A stretch of 9,162 bases of DNA from RGIG5675 sp050943435 (GCA_050943435.1 JBMNPE010000060.1:1-9162), one strand, 5' to 3'. Shown: positions 1 through 6,770, counted from the stretch's first letter. The notes: a model not told the origin generated them from the letters alone. A program made the numbers and translations.

Positions 1-19
1 ACAGGCGAGACAGAACAAA

Positions 20-49
20 GCGCAGCTGTTCAGTTTTGAACAGGTGCGC
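20..49 (-). terminator. Probable intrinsic terminator of the dinB-ybaK-nadE unit, possibly bidirectional
   Basis: A long hairpin lies 21 bases past the nadE stop. Outer arms GCGCA (20-24) and TGCGC (45-49) and inner arms CTGTTCA (26-32) and TGAACAG (37-43) pair perfectly around a GTTT loop, broken only by one G/G mismatch (25/44). Read leftward it is followed by TTTGTT, a modest U tract. Read rightward it is followed by ATTTATTTTG. It could therefore serve nadE and also a gene converging from the left, which is outside the window. No gene is visible in the first 70 bases. Confidence 0.65.
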
Positions 50-70
50 ATTTATTTTGCCTTGGTTCTT

Positions 71-2005
71 CTATTTCAGGGAAGCGTCAATCTCATCAAG
101 CTGGGCTTTCCACTCAGCCATAGACGCGTCCGAGGGCATTCTCCAGTCTCCCCTCGGTGACAATGCCACGCTGCCGACCTTGGGGCCGTCCGGGAGGCAG
201 TCCCTCTTGAACTGCTGGGTAAAGAACCTCCTGTAGAAGACCCTTATCCACTTCGCTATGGTCTTTCTGTCATACTTCTTCTTCATTGCATAGCAGGCAA
301 GCCTGTACACCTTGAGCGGGGAGAATCCCCATCTGACTGTGTAATAGAGGAAGAAGTCGTGCATGTCGTACGGGCCTATGATGTCCTCAGTCTTTTGGGA
401 GATCTCCCCGTCGACGGCAGGCAGCAGCTCAGGGGAAACAGGGGTCCCGAGGATGTCCTCCAGGACATCGGCAAGCCTGTTTCTGCCCTTTTCCCTCTCA
501 GATGCAGCAGTGTAGCCGACCACATATCTCACGAGAGATTTGGGTATGGAGCAGTTCACCCCGTACATGCTCATGTGGTCGCCGTTGTATGTGCACCAGC
601 CTAGAGCGAGTTCCGAGAGGTCCCCGGTGCCCACGACTATTCCTCCGACGTCGTTTGCAATGTCCATCAGGATCTGTGTCCTCTCGCGCGCCTGCGCATT
701 TTCGTAGGCGTTGTTCTTAAGGGAATCGTCGTGCCCTATATCTCTCAAGTGGAGATCGACGCTCTCCTTAATGTCTATGGTCCTGAGGTCCGCGCCGAGC
801 TCCTCTGCGAGGATCACTGCGTTGTCCTTTGTCTTTTCGGTTGTCCCGAAGCACGGCATGGTTACTGCAAGCATGTCGCTGCTGGCTCTCCCCATTTCCT
901 CGAGAGCCCTGGCGGTGATCATCGCGGCAAGGGTTGAATCGAGCCCTCCGGAAAGGCCTATGACGGCCTTTTTTGCACCTGTGTGCTCGAGCCTCCTCCT
1001 GAGGCCTGCTGAGGTTATCCTCATGATGTCGCTGCAGCGCTTTTCCCTGTCAGAGGCATCCTCAGGGGCAAACGGGTTGGGAGCTATGTATCTCGTGAGT
1101 TCAGTCTCCTTTAGCGGAGCATCAAAAGGTATCTTTTCGACGGGCTTTGAGGGGCACCTCGCATATACCTGCGTTCTTCTCCTCTCGTATGCCAGTTTGT
1201 CGACATCTATTTCTGAGACAGTCAGCCCGTCCGAGAACCTGTTTTCCGCTATGATCGTGCCGTTCTCGGCAATGATGTTGTGTGCGCAGAACACTACGTC
1301 AGCTGTGGATTCGCTCTCCCCTGCGTCTGCATAGACATATCCGCAGAGCAGCTTTGCACTCTGCTGGGAAACGAGCTCCTTCCTGTAGGCGTCCTTCCCT
1401 ATTATCTCGTTGCTAGCGGAGAGATTCCCTATTATCAGGGCTCCAGAGGCGCACATCCCGACCGACGGGGAATGCGGGACCCACAGGTCCTCGCATATCT
1501 CTATGCCGAAGGAGAAATTCTTCTTTTCCTCATCCTCAAAGACGAGTCCGCTCCCGAACGGTATGTCCTTCTGCCCGCAGAAGTCTATCGTGCCTGCCTC
1601 TTCCGGGGCAGGGAAAAACTGCCTCTTCTCGTAGAATTCGCCGTAATTGGGGATATTGGCCTTGACTGCTATTCCCAGTATCTTTCCGCCCTTGAAAACA
1701 GCCGCGCAGTTGTAAAGCCTCCCGTCATGGGCTATGGGAAGCCCCGCAGCCGTGACGATGTCCTCGCCGGCAGTTTCCCTGAGTATTGTGGAAAGTGCTT
1801 CCTCTGCAGCCGAGAGCAGGGTTTCCTGCTGGAACAGGTCTCCACAGGTGTAGCCGGTAATGCACAGTTCGGGCAGGATCAGCAGCGAAGCACCTTTCCT
1901 GGATGCTGTCTTTACAGCCTTCACTATCTCTCCGGCATTGTATCTGCAGTCAGCGAGCCTTCCGGGGAAGGTTCCGCATGCAGTTTTTATGAATCCGTCT
2001 TTCAA
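71..2005 (-). CDS. nadE: Glutamine-dependent NAD+ synthase (nitrilase domain fused to NAD synthetase)
   Basis: The enzyme makes NAD+ from deamido-NAD+ (nicotinate adenine dinucleotide) and ATP in the cytosol, using ammonia released from glutamine by its own N-terminal amidase domain. It is the last step of NAD biosynthesis. The 644 residues match the usual size of the two-domain form. The nitrilase-type glutaminase (about 1-275) shows the Glu-Lys-Cys triad: E46 in LPELCITGY, K115 before ANIPNYGEF, and C171 in EICEDLW. The synthetase domain (about 320-600) shows the ATP pyrophosphatase loop SGGLDS (352-357) and the block GTGDLSELALGW (459-470). The start is a TTG at 2003-2005, not ATG. It is supported by GGAGGA at 2013-2018 with a 7-nt spacer and by the family-like N-terminus MKDGFIKTACGTFPGRLADC; no ATG is available nearby. 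It is the last gene of the leftward unit. Function is clear from the motifs. Confidence 0.96.
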   Translation of the reverse strand: MKDGFIKTACGTFPGRLADCRYNAGEIVKAVKTASRKGASLLILPELCITGYTCGDLFQQETLLSAAEEALSTILRETAGEDIVTAAGLPIAHDGRLYNCAAVFKGGKILGIAVKANIPNYGEFYEKRQFFPAPEEAGTIDFCGQKDIPFGSGLVFEDEEKKNFSFGIEICEDLWVPHSPSVGMCASGALIIGNLSASNEIIGKDAYRKELVSQQSAKLLCGYVYADAGESESTADVVFCAHNIIAENGTIIAENRFSDGLTVSEIDVDKLAYERRRTQVYARCPSKPVEKIPFDAPLKETELTRYIAPNPFAPEDASDREKRCSDIMRITSAGLRRRLEHTGAKKAVIGLSGGLDSTLAAMITARALEEMGRASSDMLAVTMPCFGTTEKTKDNAVILAEELGADLRTIDIKESVDLHLRDIGHDDSLKNNAYENAQARERTQILMDIANDVGGIVVGTGDLSELALGWCTYNGDHMSMYGVNCSIPKSLVRYVVGYTAASEREKGRNRLADVLEDILGTPVSPELLPAVDGEISQKTEDIIGPYDMHDFFLYYTVRWGFSPLKVYRLACYAMKKKYDRKTIAKWIRVFYRRFFTQQFKRDCLPDGPKVGSVALSPRGDWRMPSDASMAEWKAQLDEIDASLK

Positions 2006-2030
2006 GTCCGATTCCTCCGAATATATGAAT

Positions 2031-2047
2031 GCCCGCGCACCGCGGGC
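2031..2047 (-). promoter_or_regulatory. GC-rich hairpin between ybaK and nadE
   Basis: GCCCGCG (2031-2037) and CGCGGGC (2041-2047) are perfect inverted arms around a 3-base loop. It fills most of the 48-nt gap between the ybaK stop and the nadE ribosome binding site, leaving about 12 nt to the GGAGGA. Read leftward it is followed by ATTCATATATT, not a run of U, so it is a poor classical terminator. It could be a weak terminator, an mRNA-processing or stability element, or a structure that tunes nadE translation. The structure is seen; the role is a guess. Confidence 0.45.
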
Positions 2048-2053
2048 CCGGTG

Positions 2054-2533
2054 TCATTTGATTATATCAGCATACTGCACGCGGACGGCTTTTTCCATCC
2101 CCGCAGGGGTGGTCTCGACCTGGGCTCCTATTTTGCCTGCGCTGAACAATATTGTGTCGAGATTCCTTGCACTTTCGTGCACAGTAGTCCTGAACTGCTT
2201 CTTCATTCCTATCGGGGAACAGCCTCCGTGTACATACCCGGTGAGCGGGAAAAGCTCCTTCATCTTGAGCATCTCCATCGACTTTTCGCCTACAGCCGCG
2301 GCGGCTTTCTTGAGGTCGAGCTCCTCAGCAGCGGGGATCATGAACACATAGTGGTTTCCCGACTTTCCCACGCACACCAGCGTCTTGAACACCTTTTCCA
2401 CAGGTTCGCCGAGGACGTCTGCCACCTCGGTTCCGCTCAGTGCCTCGTGGGAGTCGTAGAAGTGCGCGGTATACGGCACCTTCTCCCTGTCGAGGATTCT
2501 CATGACGTTCGTTTTCTCCGATGAGCCTTTCAT
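2054..2533 (-). CDS. ybaK: Cys-tRNA(Pro)/Cys-tRNA(Cys) deacylase, YbaK/EbsC family
   Basis: This is a small cytosolic trans-editing enzyme that hydrolyses cysteine wrongly attached to tRNA-Pro, protecting translation fidelity. The 159-residue length is typical of the family. The conserved lysine lies in VFKTLV (K50), and the family signature GGCSPIG (103-109) followed by MKKQF is present. The start at 2533 was chosen over an in-frame ATG at 2572. It sits 4 nt after the dinB stop, has AGGAAGG (2543-2549) with a 9-nt spacer, and removes a 13-residue non-homologous extension that would overlap dinB. The ribosome binding site lies inside the last codons of dinB, so translational coupling is likely. 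Close relatives such as ProX or the INS domain of ProRS share the fold, but the GGCSPIG motif favours YbaK/EbsC. The exact tRNA substrate is inferred from the family. Confidence 0.9.
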   Translation of the reverse strand: MKGSSEKTNVMRILDREKVPYTAHFYDSHEALSGTEVADVLGEPVEKVFKTLVCVGKSGNHYVFMIPAAEELDLKKAAAAVGEKSMEMLKMKELFPLTGYVHGGCSPIGMKKQFRTTVHESARNLDTILFSAGKIGAQVETTPAGMEKAVRVQYADIIK

Positions 2534-2537
2534 TGGT

Positions 2538-3788
2538 TTATTCCTTCCTGCCGACGTTTCCCGCGTCGGCACTTCCCAGCACCGATCCCCTCATGAGGGA
2601 CGACCTGCCAAACTTTTTCCGTATACTGTCAGTCACTTCGTCGAGCTTCCTGCTCTTTTGGGATTCCTCATCCTCCACGGAAGCGCTGTCGAAAAGAGTC
2701 ATCTGACTGCCCTCTTCCGTCGTGAGTTTGGAAGCGCTTACTCCTATGAGCCTCACAGGGGTCTTCCCGTCCCAGAGCCTCATAAAGAGCTCTTTTGCGG
2801 CCGCATAGATTTCGTCGGTGACATCAGTCGGTTTGCTGAGCGGCCCCTGCCTGGACCTGTCCTTAAACCCTGCAGTTCTGAGCTGCACAGTCAGCTGGGA
2901 CGCCCTGACACCATCGGCCCTCATCCTGCATGCCACGCTGTCAGCAAGCGCGAGGAGGATCGGGTCGAGTTCATCCCTTGTGTCCTCAGTCAGGTCCTTT
3001 GAAAGAGTGATGGAATTGCCGTAGCTCTTTCTCTCATCCTCTTCGGTCTTCACAGGGGAATCGTCCTCTCCCCTGGCTGCCCTGCCCAGCCTTGTCCCCG
3101 TCTTGGAGCCGAACCTTGCAATGAGCTTTTCCTCCGGACAAGAGGCGAGGTCGCCTATAGTTTCTATCCCCATCGAGCGCAGTGCAGCCTGCGAGGACTT
3201 ACCTATGCCGTAAAGGTCTCCCACAGGCAGAGGCCACATCTTCTGCGGCACCTCTCTCGAAAACAGCGTGTGCACCTTGTCGGGCTTCTCGAAGTCGCTG
3301 GCCATCTTGGCGAGGAGCTTGTTGTCGGCAACCCCCACGTTTACGGTGAACCCGAGCTCCTCCCGCACGCGGTCCTTGACTGCATACGCCTTTCTGACTG
3401 CTTCCTCCTCGCTCATGGCTATTCCCGTCATGTCGGCGAACGCCTCGTCGATCGAAAGCTGCTCCAGGGCCGGGGAATACTCCCCGAGCATTTTCATAAG
3501 TGCGTCTGAGCACCTGCGGTAGAAGGAAAAATCGGGCTTTACAAGTATGAGGCCAGGGCACTTTCTGAGTGCCGCGCCAACTGGTTCCCCGGTGGTTACC
3601 CCGTATTTCTTCGAGGGTATGGATTTTGCCAGGATTATCCCGTGCCTGCTCTCCACGTCCCCGCAGACAGCGGACGGCACCTCCCTCAGGTCCTGGGCAG
3701 AAGGATTTTCTGAGAGAATCTTCACGCTCGACCATGAGAGAAACGCCGAATTCACATCCACGTGGAAAATGAGCCTCGGGAATCCCAT
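2538..3788 (-). CDS. dinB: DNA polymerase IV (Y-family translesion polymerase)
   Basis: This is an error-prone polymerase without proofreading that copies past damaged bases and is tethered to the replication clamp. The 416 residues show the palm carboxylates D11 (in HVDVNSAFLSW) and D114-E115 (in SIDEAF). Other visible features are the finger segment PSKKYGVTTGEP, the helix-hairpin-helix region around LYGIGKSSQAALRSMGI (192-208), the little-finger domain (about 255-360), and a beta-clamp-binding motif QMTLF (362-366). The start at 3788 follows AGAGGGGG (3794-3801) with a 5-nt spacer and gives the family N-terminus. An ATG at 3890 would add 34 unmatched residues and overlap the tRNA promoter. 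The upstream region carries a 16-bp palindrome (3827-3842). I saw no GAAC-N4-GTTC LexA box there, so SOS control cannot be claimed. It is the first gene of the leftward unit with ybaK and nadE. Confidence 0.95.
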   Translation of the reverse strand: MGFPRLIFHVDVNSAFLSWSSVKILSENPSAQDLREVPSAVCGDVESRHGIILAKSIPSKKYGVTTGEPVGAALRKCPGLILVKPDFSFYRRCSDALMKMLGEYSPALEQLSIDEAFADMTGIAMSEEEAVRKAYAVKDRVREELGFTVNVGVADNKLLAKMASDFEKPDKVHTLFSREVPQKMWPLPVGDLYGIGKSSQAALRSMGIETIGDLASCPEEKLIARFGSKTGTRLGRAARGEDDSPVKTEEDERKSYGNSITLSKDLTEDTRDELDPILLALADSVACRMRADGVRASQLTVQLRTAGFKDRSRQGPLSKPTDVTDEIYAAAKELFMRLWDGKTPVRLIGVSASKLTTEEGSQMTLFDSASVEDEESQKSRKLDEVTDSIRKKFGRSSLMRGSVLGSADAGNVGRKE

Positions 3789-3826
3789 CTGTGCCCCCTC
3801 TGGAAAGCTGTCTTGAAAACGCATTT

Positions 3827-3842
3827 CTGAGGCATGCCTCAG
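3827..3842. promoter_or_regulatory. 16-bp perfect palindrome in the dinB leader, candidate operator or leader hairpin
   Basis: CTGAGGCATGCCTCAG is identical to its own reverse complement. It lies 38 bp upstream of the dinB ATG and 60 bp from the symmetric -10 at 3902-3908, so it would be inside the dinB leader if transcription starts there. As DNA it looks like a dimer-binding operator. As RNA it would form a 6-bp stem with a CATG loop. It does not match the Bacillus-type LexA box or the E. coli CTGT-N8-ACAG box. Confidence 0.4.
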
Positions 3843-3878
3843 TGCTGTTTCCGCCCGTCGGGAAGCGCTTTTGGGCGA

Positions 3879-3907
3879 TTGACACCACATGCCTTATTTG
3901 ATATTAT
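3879..3907 (+). promoter_or_regulatory. Sigma-70-type promoter of tRNA-Lys
   Basis: A perfect -35 TTGACA (3879-3884) is separated by 17 bp from TATTAT (3902-3907), one base from TATAAT. Transcription would start near 3914, about 27 bp before the mature tRNA. This matches the strong promoters expected for stable RNA genes. No other gene starts close behind it. Confidence 0.85.
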
Positions 3908-3908
3908 A
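3903..3908 (-). promoter_or_regulatory. Possible leftward -10 element for dinB
   Basis: On the minus strand these bases read TATAAT, a perfect -10 hexamer. It overlaps the rightward -10 because the top strand carries TATTATA, a symmetric TATnATA sequence. The start point would be near 3896, giving dinB a leader of about 108 nt. No good -35 is seen: the position 17 bp upstream reads GGGATT. There is no TG extension. The element may be weak, activator-dependent, or non-functional. Confidence 0.4.
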
Positions 3909-3940
3909 CTAAAGTTCGTTTCATAAATCCCACTCATCAT

Positions 3941-4016
3941 GAGCCACTAGCTCATTCGGCAGAGCATCTCCCTTTTAAGGAGAGGGTGCGGGGTTCGAAT
4001 CCCCGGTGGCTCACCA
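3941..4016 (+). tRNA. tRNA-Lys (anticodon UUU), CCA encoded
   Basis: All cloverleaf arms can be drawn. The acceptor stem GAGCCAC pairs with GTGGCTC (3941-3947 with 4006-4012). The D stem is GCTC/GAGC. The anticodon stem TCTCC/GGAGA encloses the loop CTTTTAA, placing anticodon TTT at 3974-3976. The variable loop is GGGTG, and the T stem CGGGG/CCCCG encloses TTCGAAT. The discriminator A (4013) is followed by an encoded CCA (4014-4016). The molecule decodes AAA and AAG lysine codons. It has its own promoter upstream and a terminator 10 bases downstream, so it is a single-gene unit. Confidence 0.97.
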
Positions 4017-4026
4017 GGAAATGAGG

Positions 4027-4064
4027 CCCGCTGTCCGTCCTATGGATGTACGGCGGGTGTTTTT
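4027..4064 (+). terminator. Intrinsic terminator after tRNA-Lys
   Basis: CCCGCTGT (4027-4034) pairs with ACGGCGGG (4050-4057) with one G-U pair. The inner bases TCC/GGA can also pair. TGTTTTT follows at 4058-4064. It ends the tRNA transcript but leaves only 27 bp before the CDF gene's ATG. Confidence 0.85.
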
Positions 4065-4091
4065 GACATTATCGGCACGGAGAACAGAAAA

Positions 4092-4955
4092 ATGGCTGTC
4101 AAGTCCGAATCACAGCGCGTATCGCTTGTCGGCGCGGGAGTAAACGCTCTTCTCTCGGTGGTGAAATTCACCTGCGGGATCGCGGCGGGCTCGTCTGCGC
4201 TGATTTCCGATGCCGTCGATTCCTCCGCGGACGTAGTCAACTCGCTGATAGGGTTCTGGGGAATAAGGGCCTCCGAAAAGGAAGCCGACTACGACCACGA
4301 ATACGGCCACGAGAGGATAGAGTGCATAGCCTCGATTTTCCTCTCCGCACTTATGTTCATGTCCGGCGCGTATATCGTGTACAGGAGCATTGCCGAACTG
4401 GTGCAGGGCTCCTCTTTCGAGGGCAACTACCTGATCTCAGCCGGAGCTGCGCTGTTTTCACTCGCTGCAAAGGCGGTTCTGTGCCATTTTACGAAATCTG
4501 CCTACCTGAGGAGCGGCTCGTCCGCACTCAAGGCTGCATATCTCAACTACAGGAACGACTGCTTCACGGAAGTTGCAGTCGTTGCAGGCCTCGCAGGGGC
4601 ATGGTTCGGGCTCAGGTGGCTCGACGGGGTCCTCAGCATCCTGCTCGGCGCTGTCATCATCAAGTCCGGGGCCGAAGTGCTCAAGAGCGCCTCCGACAAG
4701 CTGTCAGACAAGGCGTGCGACTCCGACACCGAGCTCATGATAAGGAACCTGCTCCTCTCGGTGGAGGGGGTCAAGGGGATAGACATGCTCAAGACCAGGC
4801 AGTTCGGATCGAGGATATACATCGACGCCGAGATAAGGGTCGACGGATCCCTCACCCTGAGGGAATCCCATACCATTGCAGAGAATGCACACGACCTCAT
4901 TGAGCACTCCATGTCAGAAGTCAAGCACATAATGATCCACGTGAATCCCGATTGA
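4092..4955 (+). CDS. Cation diffusion facilitator (CDF) metal exporter, predicted Mn2+ type
   Basis: This is a membrane antiporter that exports a divalent metal in exchange for protons, working as a dimer. The 287 residues are normal for a bacterial CDF: about six membrane helices (roughly 10-195) and a cytosolic C-terminal dimer domain (about 209-287). In helix 2 the metal-site motif is DSSAD (D43, D47). In helix 5 it is N152-Y-R-N-D156. The loop motif DHEYGH (68-73) is also typical. Zn2+ exporters usually have HxxxD in helix 5; DxxxD plus NxxxD is the arrangement described for Mn2+ exporters such as MntE, so Mn2+ is the best prediction, with Fe2+ as the alternative. The start has GGAG at 4079-4082 about 9 nt before the ATG. 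The gene is 27 bp behind the tRNA terminator and I see no separate promoter. The ABC permease gene follows after 50 bp, with no terminator between. Confidence 0.92.
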   Translation: MAVKSESQRVSLVGAGVNALLSVVKFTCGIAAGSSALISDAVDSSADVVNSLIGFWGIRASEKEADYDHEYGHERIECIASIFLSALMFMSGAYIVYRSIAELVQGSSFEGNYLISAGAALFSLAAKAVLCHFTKSAYLRSGSSALKAAYLNYRNDCFTEVAVVAGLAGAWFGLRWLDGVLSILLGAVIIKSGAEVLKSASDKLSDKACDSDTELMIRNLLLSVEGVKGIDMLKTRQFGSRIYIDAEIRVDGSLTLRESHTIAENAHDLIEHSMSEVKHIMIHVNPD

Positions 4956-5005
4956 CATTGGACCATTCTGCAAAGTAACCTTATTTACTGGAAGGTCTGA
5001 GCGGA

Positions 5006-5878
5006 ATGAAAAACAGGGCAAAAAGAAAGAAATCACTGACAATTTTTCTGTTCCTGCTGCCGGCGCTGCTGCTGGCGGCCGTGTTCTGCTACTATCCGTT
5101 CTTAAAGACGATACTCAACAGCTTTTCCACCGTAAACAACAAGGGAGTCATTACAGGCTGGGCAGGACTCGACAACTACAGGTACACATTCGGGAGGAGC
5201 GACTTCCCGATTGCCCTCAGGAACACCCTGATACTCACTTTCGTCAATGTCCCCGTGACAATGGCGATATCTTTCCTTCTGGCCCTCCTCTCGTACAGGA
5301 GGAGAAAGCCGTCCCCGGTCATCGAGGTCCTGTTAGCCCTCCCGATGGCTGTGTCTATGTCCGCTGCCTGCCTCATATTCAAGTCCATGTTCTCCAAGAG
5401 GCTCGGGATAATCAACAGCTTCTTCGGCCTCGAGATAGGCTGGTTCGAGGACAAGAAGACCGCCCTCCTCACTGTGCTCATACTGACGGTCTGGATGGGC
5501 ATCAGCTTCAACTACATGCTGTTTCTGGGGGCTCTCAGGAAGATACCGAGGAGTCTCACCGACACCACCGCCCTCATAGGCATCGGCCCATGGACAAGGC
5601 TCACGAAGGTCTACCTTCCGCTCACGTCCCAGACGATGCTCTATTCCTGCTGCATCAACTTTGCACAGGCTGTCATGTGCTCGGCCCCGATGATAATAAT
5701 CACACAGGGAGGCCCGTCCAAATCGACGGAGACCCTCATGTACATGATGTACGCATTCGGGTTCGGCAGCGCCGACTACGGTCTTGCAGCAGTGACGAGC
5801 CTCACGGCCTTCGCGATAATGATGGTCTCGACAGTCATTGCATTCGCCATAACCAGGAAGAAGGTGTTCTACAGATGA
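5006..5878 (+). CDS. CUT1-type ABC importer permease, MalF/UgpA-like
   Basis: This is an inner-membrane subunit of a carbohydrate-type ABC importer, pairing with the next gene's product to form the channel. It has 290 residues and about six membrane helices, the first at 12-30. The cytoplasmic EAA loop that docks the ATPase is recognisable at 188-206 (TALIGIG...KVYLPL), though its start reads TTA instead of EAA. The motif ITQGGPSKSTETL (232-244) is typical of UgpA and related CUT1 permeases. The ATG at 5006 follows GGAAGG (4990-4995) at 10 nt. The last codons overlap the next gene's start in an ATGA, so the two are translationally coupled. It is probably co-transcribed with that gene, and perhaps with the CDF gene upstream. 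The substrate is unknown; glycerol-3-phosphate-like, sugar and polyol systems share this architecture. Confidence 0.93.
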   Translation: MKNRAKRKKSLTIFLFLLPALLLAAVFCYYPFLKTILNSFSTVNNKGVITGWAGLDNYRYTFGRSDFPIALRNTLILTFVNVPVTMAISFLLALLSYRRRKPSPVIEVLLALPMAVSMSAACLIFKSMFSKRLGIINSFFGLEIGWFEDKKTALLTVLILTVWMGISFNYMLFLGALRKIPRSLTDTTALIGIGPWTRLTKVYLPLTSQTMLYSCCINFAQAVMCSAPMIIITQGGPSKSTETLMYMMYAFGFGSADYGLAAVTSLTAFAIMMVSTVIAFAITRKKVFYR

Positions 5879-6693
5879 AGAGAAAATCGGACGCCTTCAA
5901 CACAATAGTGTCAATACTGCTCGTCATCATCGTCATATTCCCGATAATCTACTGCTTCTGCACCTCCTTCAAGGACCATTCCGAGCTCTCGTCCCCGACG
6001 CTCTTCCCCGAGAGCTTCCTCAATTTCGACAACTACGTCGACGCCTTCAGGAAGGCCCCTCTGCTGAGGTACATGCTCAATTCGCTCATAGTCGCGGTCC
6101 TTGGCACCGCCCTGAGGCTCCTCGTCTCCATCCCGGCCGCCTACGTGTTCGCATTTTTCGACTTTAAGGGCAAGGATTTCCTGTTTTTCCTAATCCTCGG
6201 GACCATGATGATGCCCGGGGACATCCTGCTCGTCACAAACTATGTGACGGTTTCCAGGCTCGGGCTCCTCAACTCCTATATCGGGATCTGCATAGTCTCG
6301 CTCGTCAGCGCATCCGAGATATTCATGCTGAGGCAGAGCTTCATGTCGATCCCGCGCTCGATAATCTATGCCTCGAGGATAGACGGCTGCTCGGACCTCT
6401 TCTGCCTCGCGAAGATCGTCTGTCCGTATTCGCGCTCGACCATCACAGTCCTAGCCATGCAGAGCTTCATAGCACTTTGGAACTCGTACCTGTGGCCACT
6501 CATCGTAACGGCCTCCAGCCCGGACATGAGGACGATCATGGTCGGAATCACAAAGCTCAACTCCTGGGAGGACACGAACTACGAGCTCGTCATGGCCGGG
6601 GTTTCAGTGTCGCTGGTCGTATCGATCGTGCTGTTCATCGTCATGAGGGTCAGGATGTACACCAAAGGCGTGGATAGTATGCAGGCTGCATAA
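5875..6693 (+). CDS. CUT1-type ABC importer permease, MalG/UgpE-like
   Basis: This is the second membrane subunit of the importer. The start is ATG 5875-5877, overlapping the upstream stop (ATGA); a longer in-frame reading from 5590 would run inside the upstream gene and is rejected. The product has 272 residues, with an N-terminal membrane helix (9-29), the segment FKDHSEL after it, and about six helices in all. The EAA loop is clear at 165-184 (YASRIDGCSDL...IVCP), close to the consensus EAARIDGAS...LP. Family-typical MLRQSFMSIP (151-160) and LWNSYLWPL (201-209) resemble UgpE. It ends 22 bp before a strong terminator, so it closes the permease transcription unit. No ATP-binding subunit gene adjoins it. 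Confidence 0.94.
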   Translation: MKRKSDAFNTIVSILLVIIVIFPIIYCFCTSFKDHSELSSPTLFPESFLNFDNYVDAFRKAPLLRYMLNSLIVAVLGTALRLLVSIPAAYVFAFFDFKGKDFLFFLILGTMMMPGDILLVTNYVTVSRLGLLNSYIGICIVSLVSASEIFMLRQSFMSIPRSIIYASRIDGCSDLFCLAKIVCPYSRSTITVLAMQSFIALWNSYLWPLIVTASSPDMRTIMVGITKLNSWEDTNYELVMAGVSVSLVVSIVLFIVMRVRMYTKGVDSMQAA

Positions 6694-6715
6694 TTTAGAG
6701 CGGTAATTTTTGTAC

Positions 6716-6749
6716 AAGACGCCGGATTTAATCGTCCGGCGTCTTTTTC
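6716..6749 (+). terminator. Strong intrinsic terminator after the permease pair
   Basis: GACGCCGGA (6718-6726) and TCCGGCGTC (6735-6743) form a perfect 9-bp stem, extendable by two A-T pairs, around an 8-base loop. TTTTT follows at 6744-6748. It separates the permeases from the solute-binding protein gene. Confidence 0.92.
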
Positions 6750-6770
6750 TACCGCGATTTTACGCCTCCT

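Noticed and set aside
711..1334. 207-codon open frame on the plus strand inside nadE
   Set aside because: Ser/Ala/Leu-rich low-information translation antisense to the conserved NAD synthetase domain; a shadow frame.
1280..2524. 414-codon open frame on the plus strand opposite nadE and ybaK
   Set aside because: It runs antisense across two well-supported genes, has no family motifs and no convincing ribosome binding site; long antisense open frames are common in GC-rich coding DNA.
3852..3877. CGCCC/GGGCG arms plus CCCGTCGGG in the dinB leader as a riboswitch or attenuator
   Set aside because: The stems are short and compete with each other, no U tract follows, and nothing resembles a known riboswitch.
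3199..3888. 229-codon minus-strand frame overlapping dinB in another frame
   Set aside because: Arg/Gly-rich translation with no motifs, while the dinB frame shows all catalytic residues.
3789..3890. Longer dinB starting at the ATG at 3890
   Set aside because: The extra 34 residues do not resemble DinB, there would be only about 6 nt of leader from the proposed leftward start, and 3788 has a strong AGAGGGGG site.
4952..4981. TTGACA at 4952-4957 as a promoter for the permease pair
   Set aside because: The best -10 at proper spacing is TAACCT, only three of six matches; not enough to call. The permeases could equally be transcribed from upstream.
4978..4996. ACCTT-N9-AAGGT that could hide the ribosome binding site of the first permease
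   Set aside because: Only a 5-bp, mostly A-U stem; likely too weak and within chance expectation.
5590..5874. Longer form of the second permease starting inside the first
   Set aside because: The added part is out-of-frame sequence of the upstream gene, and the ATGA overlap at 5875 is the standard coupled start.
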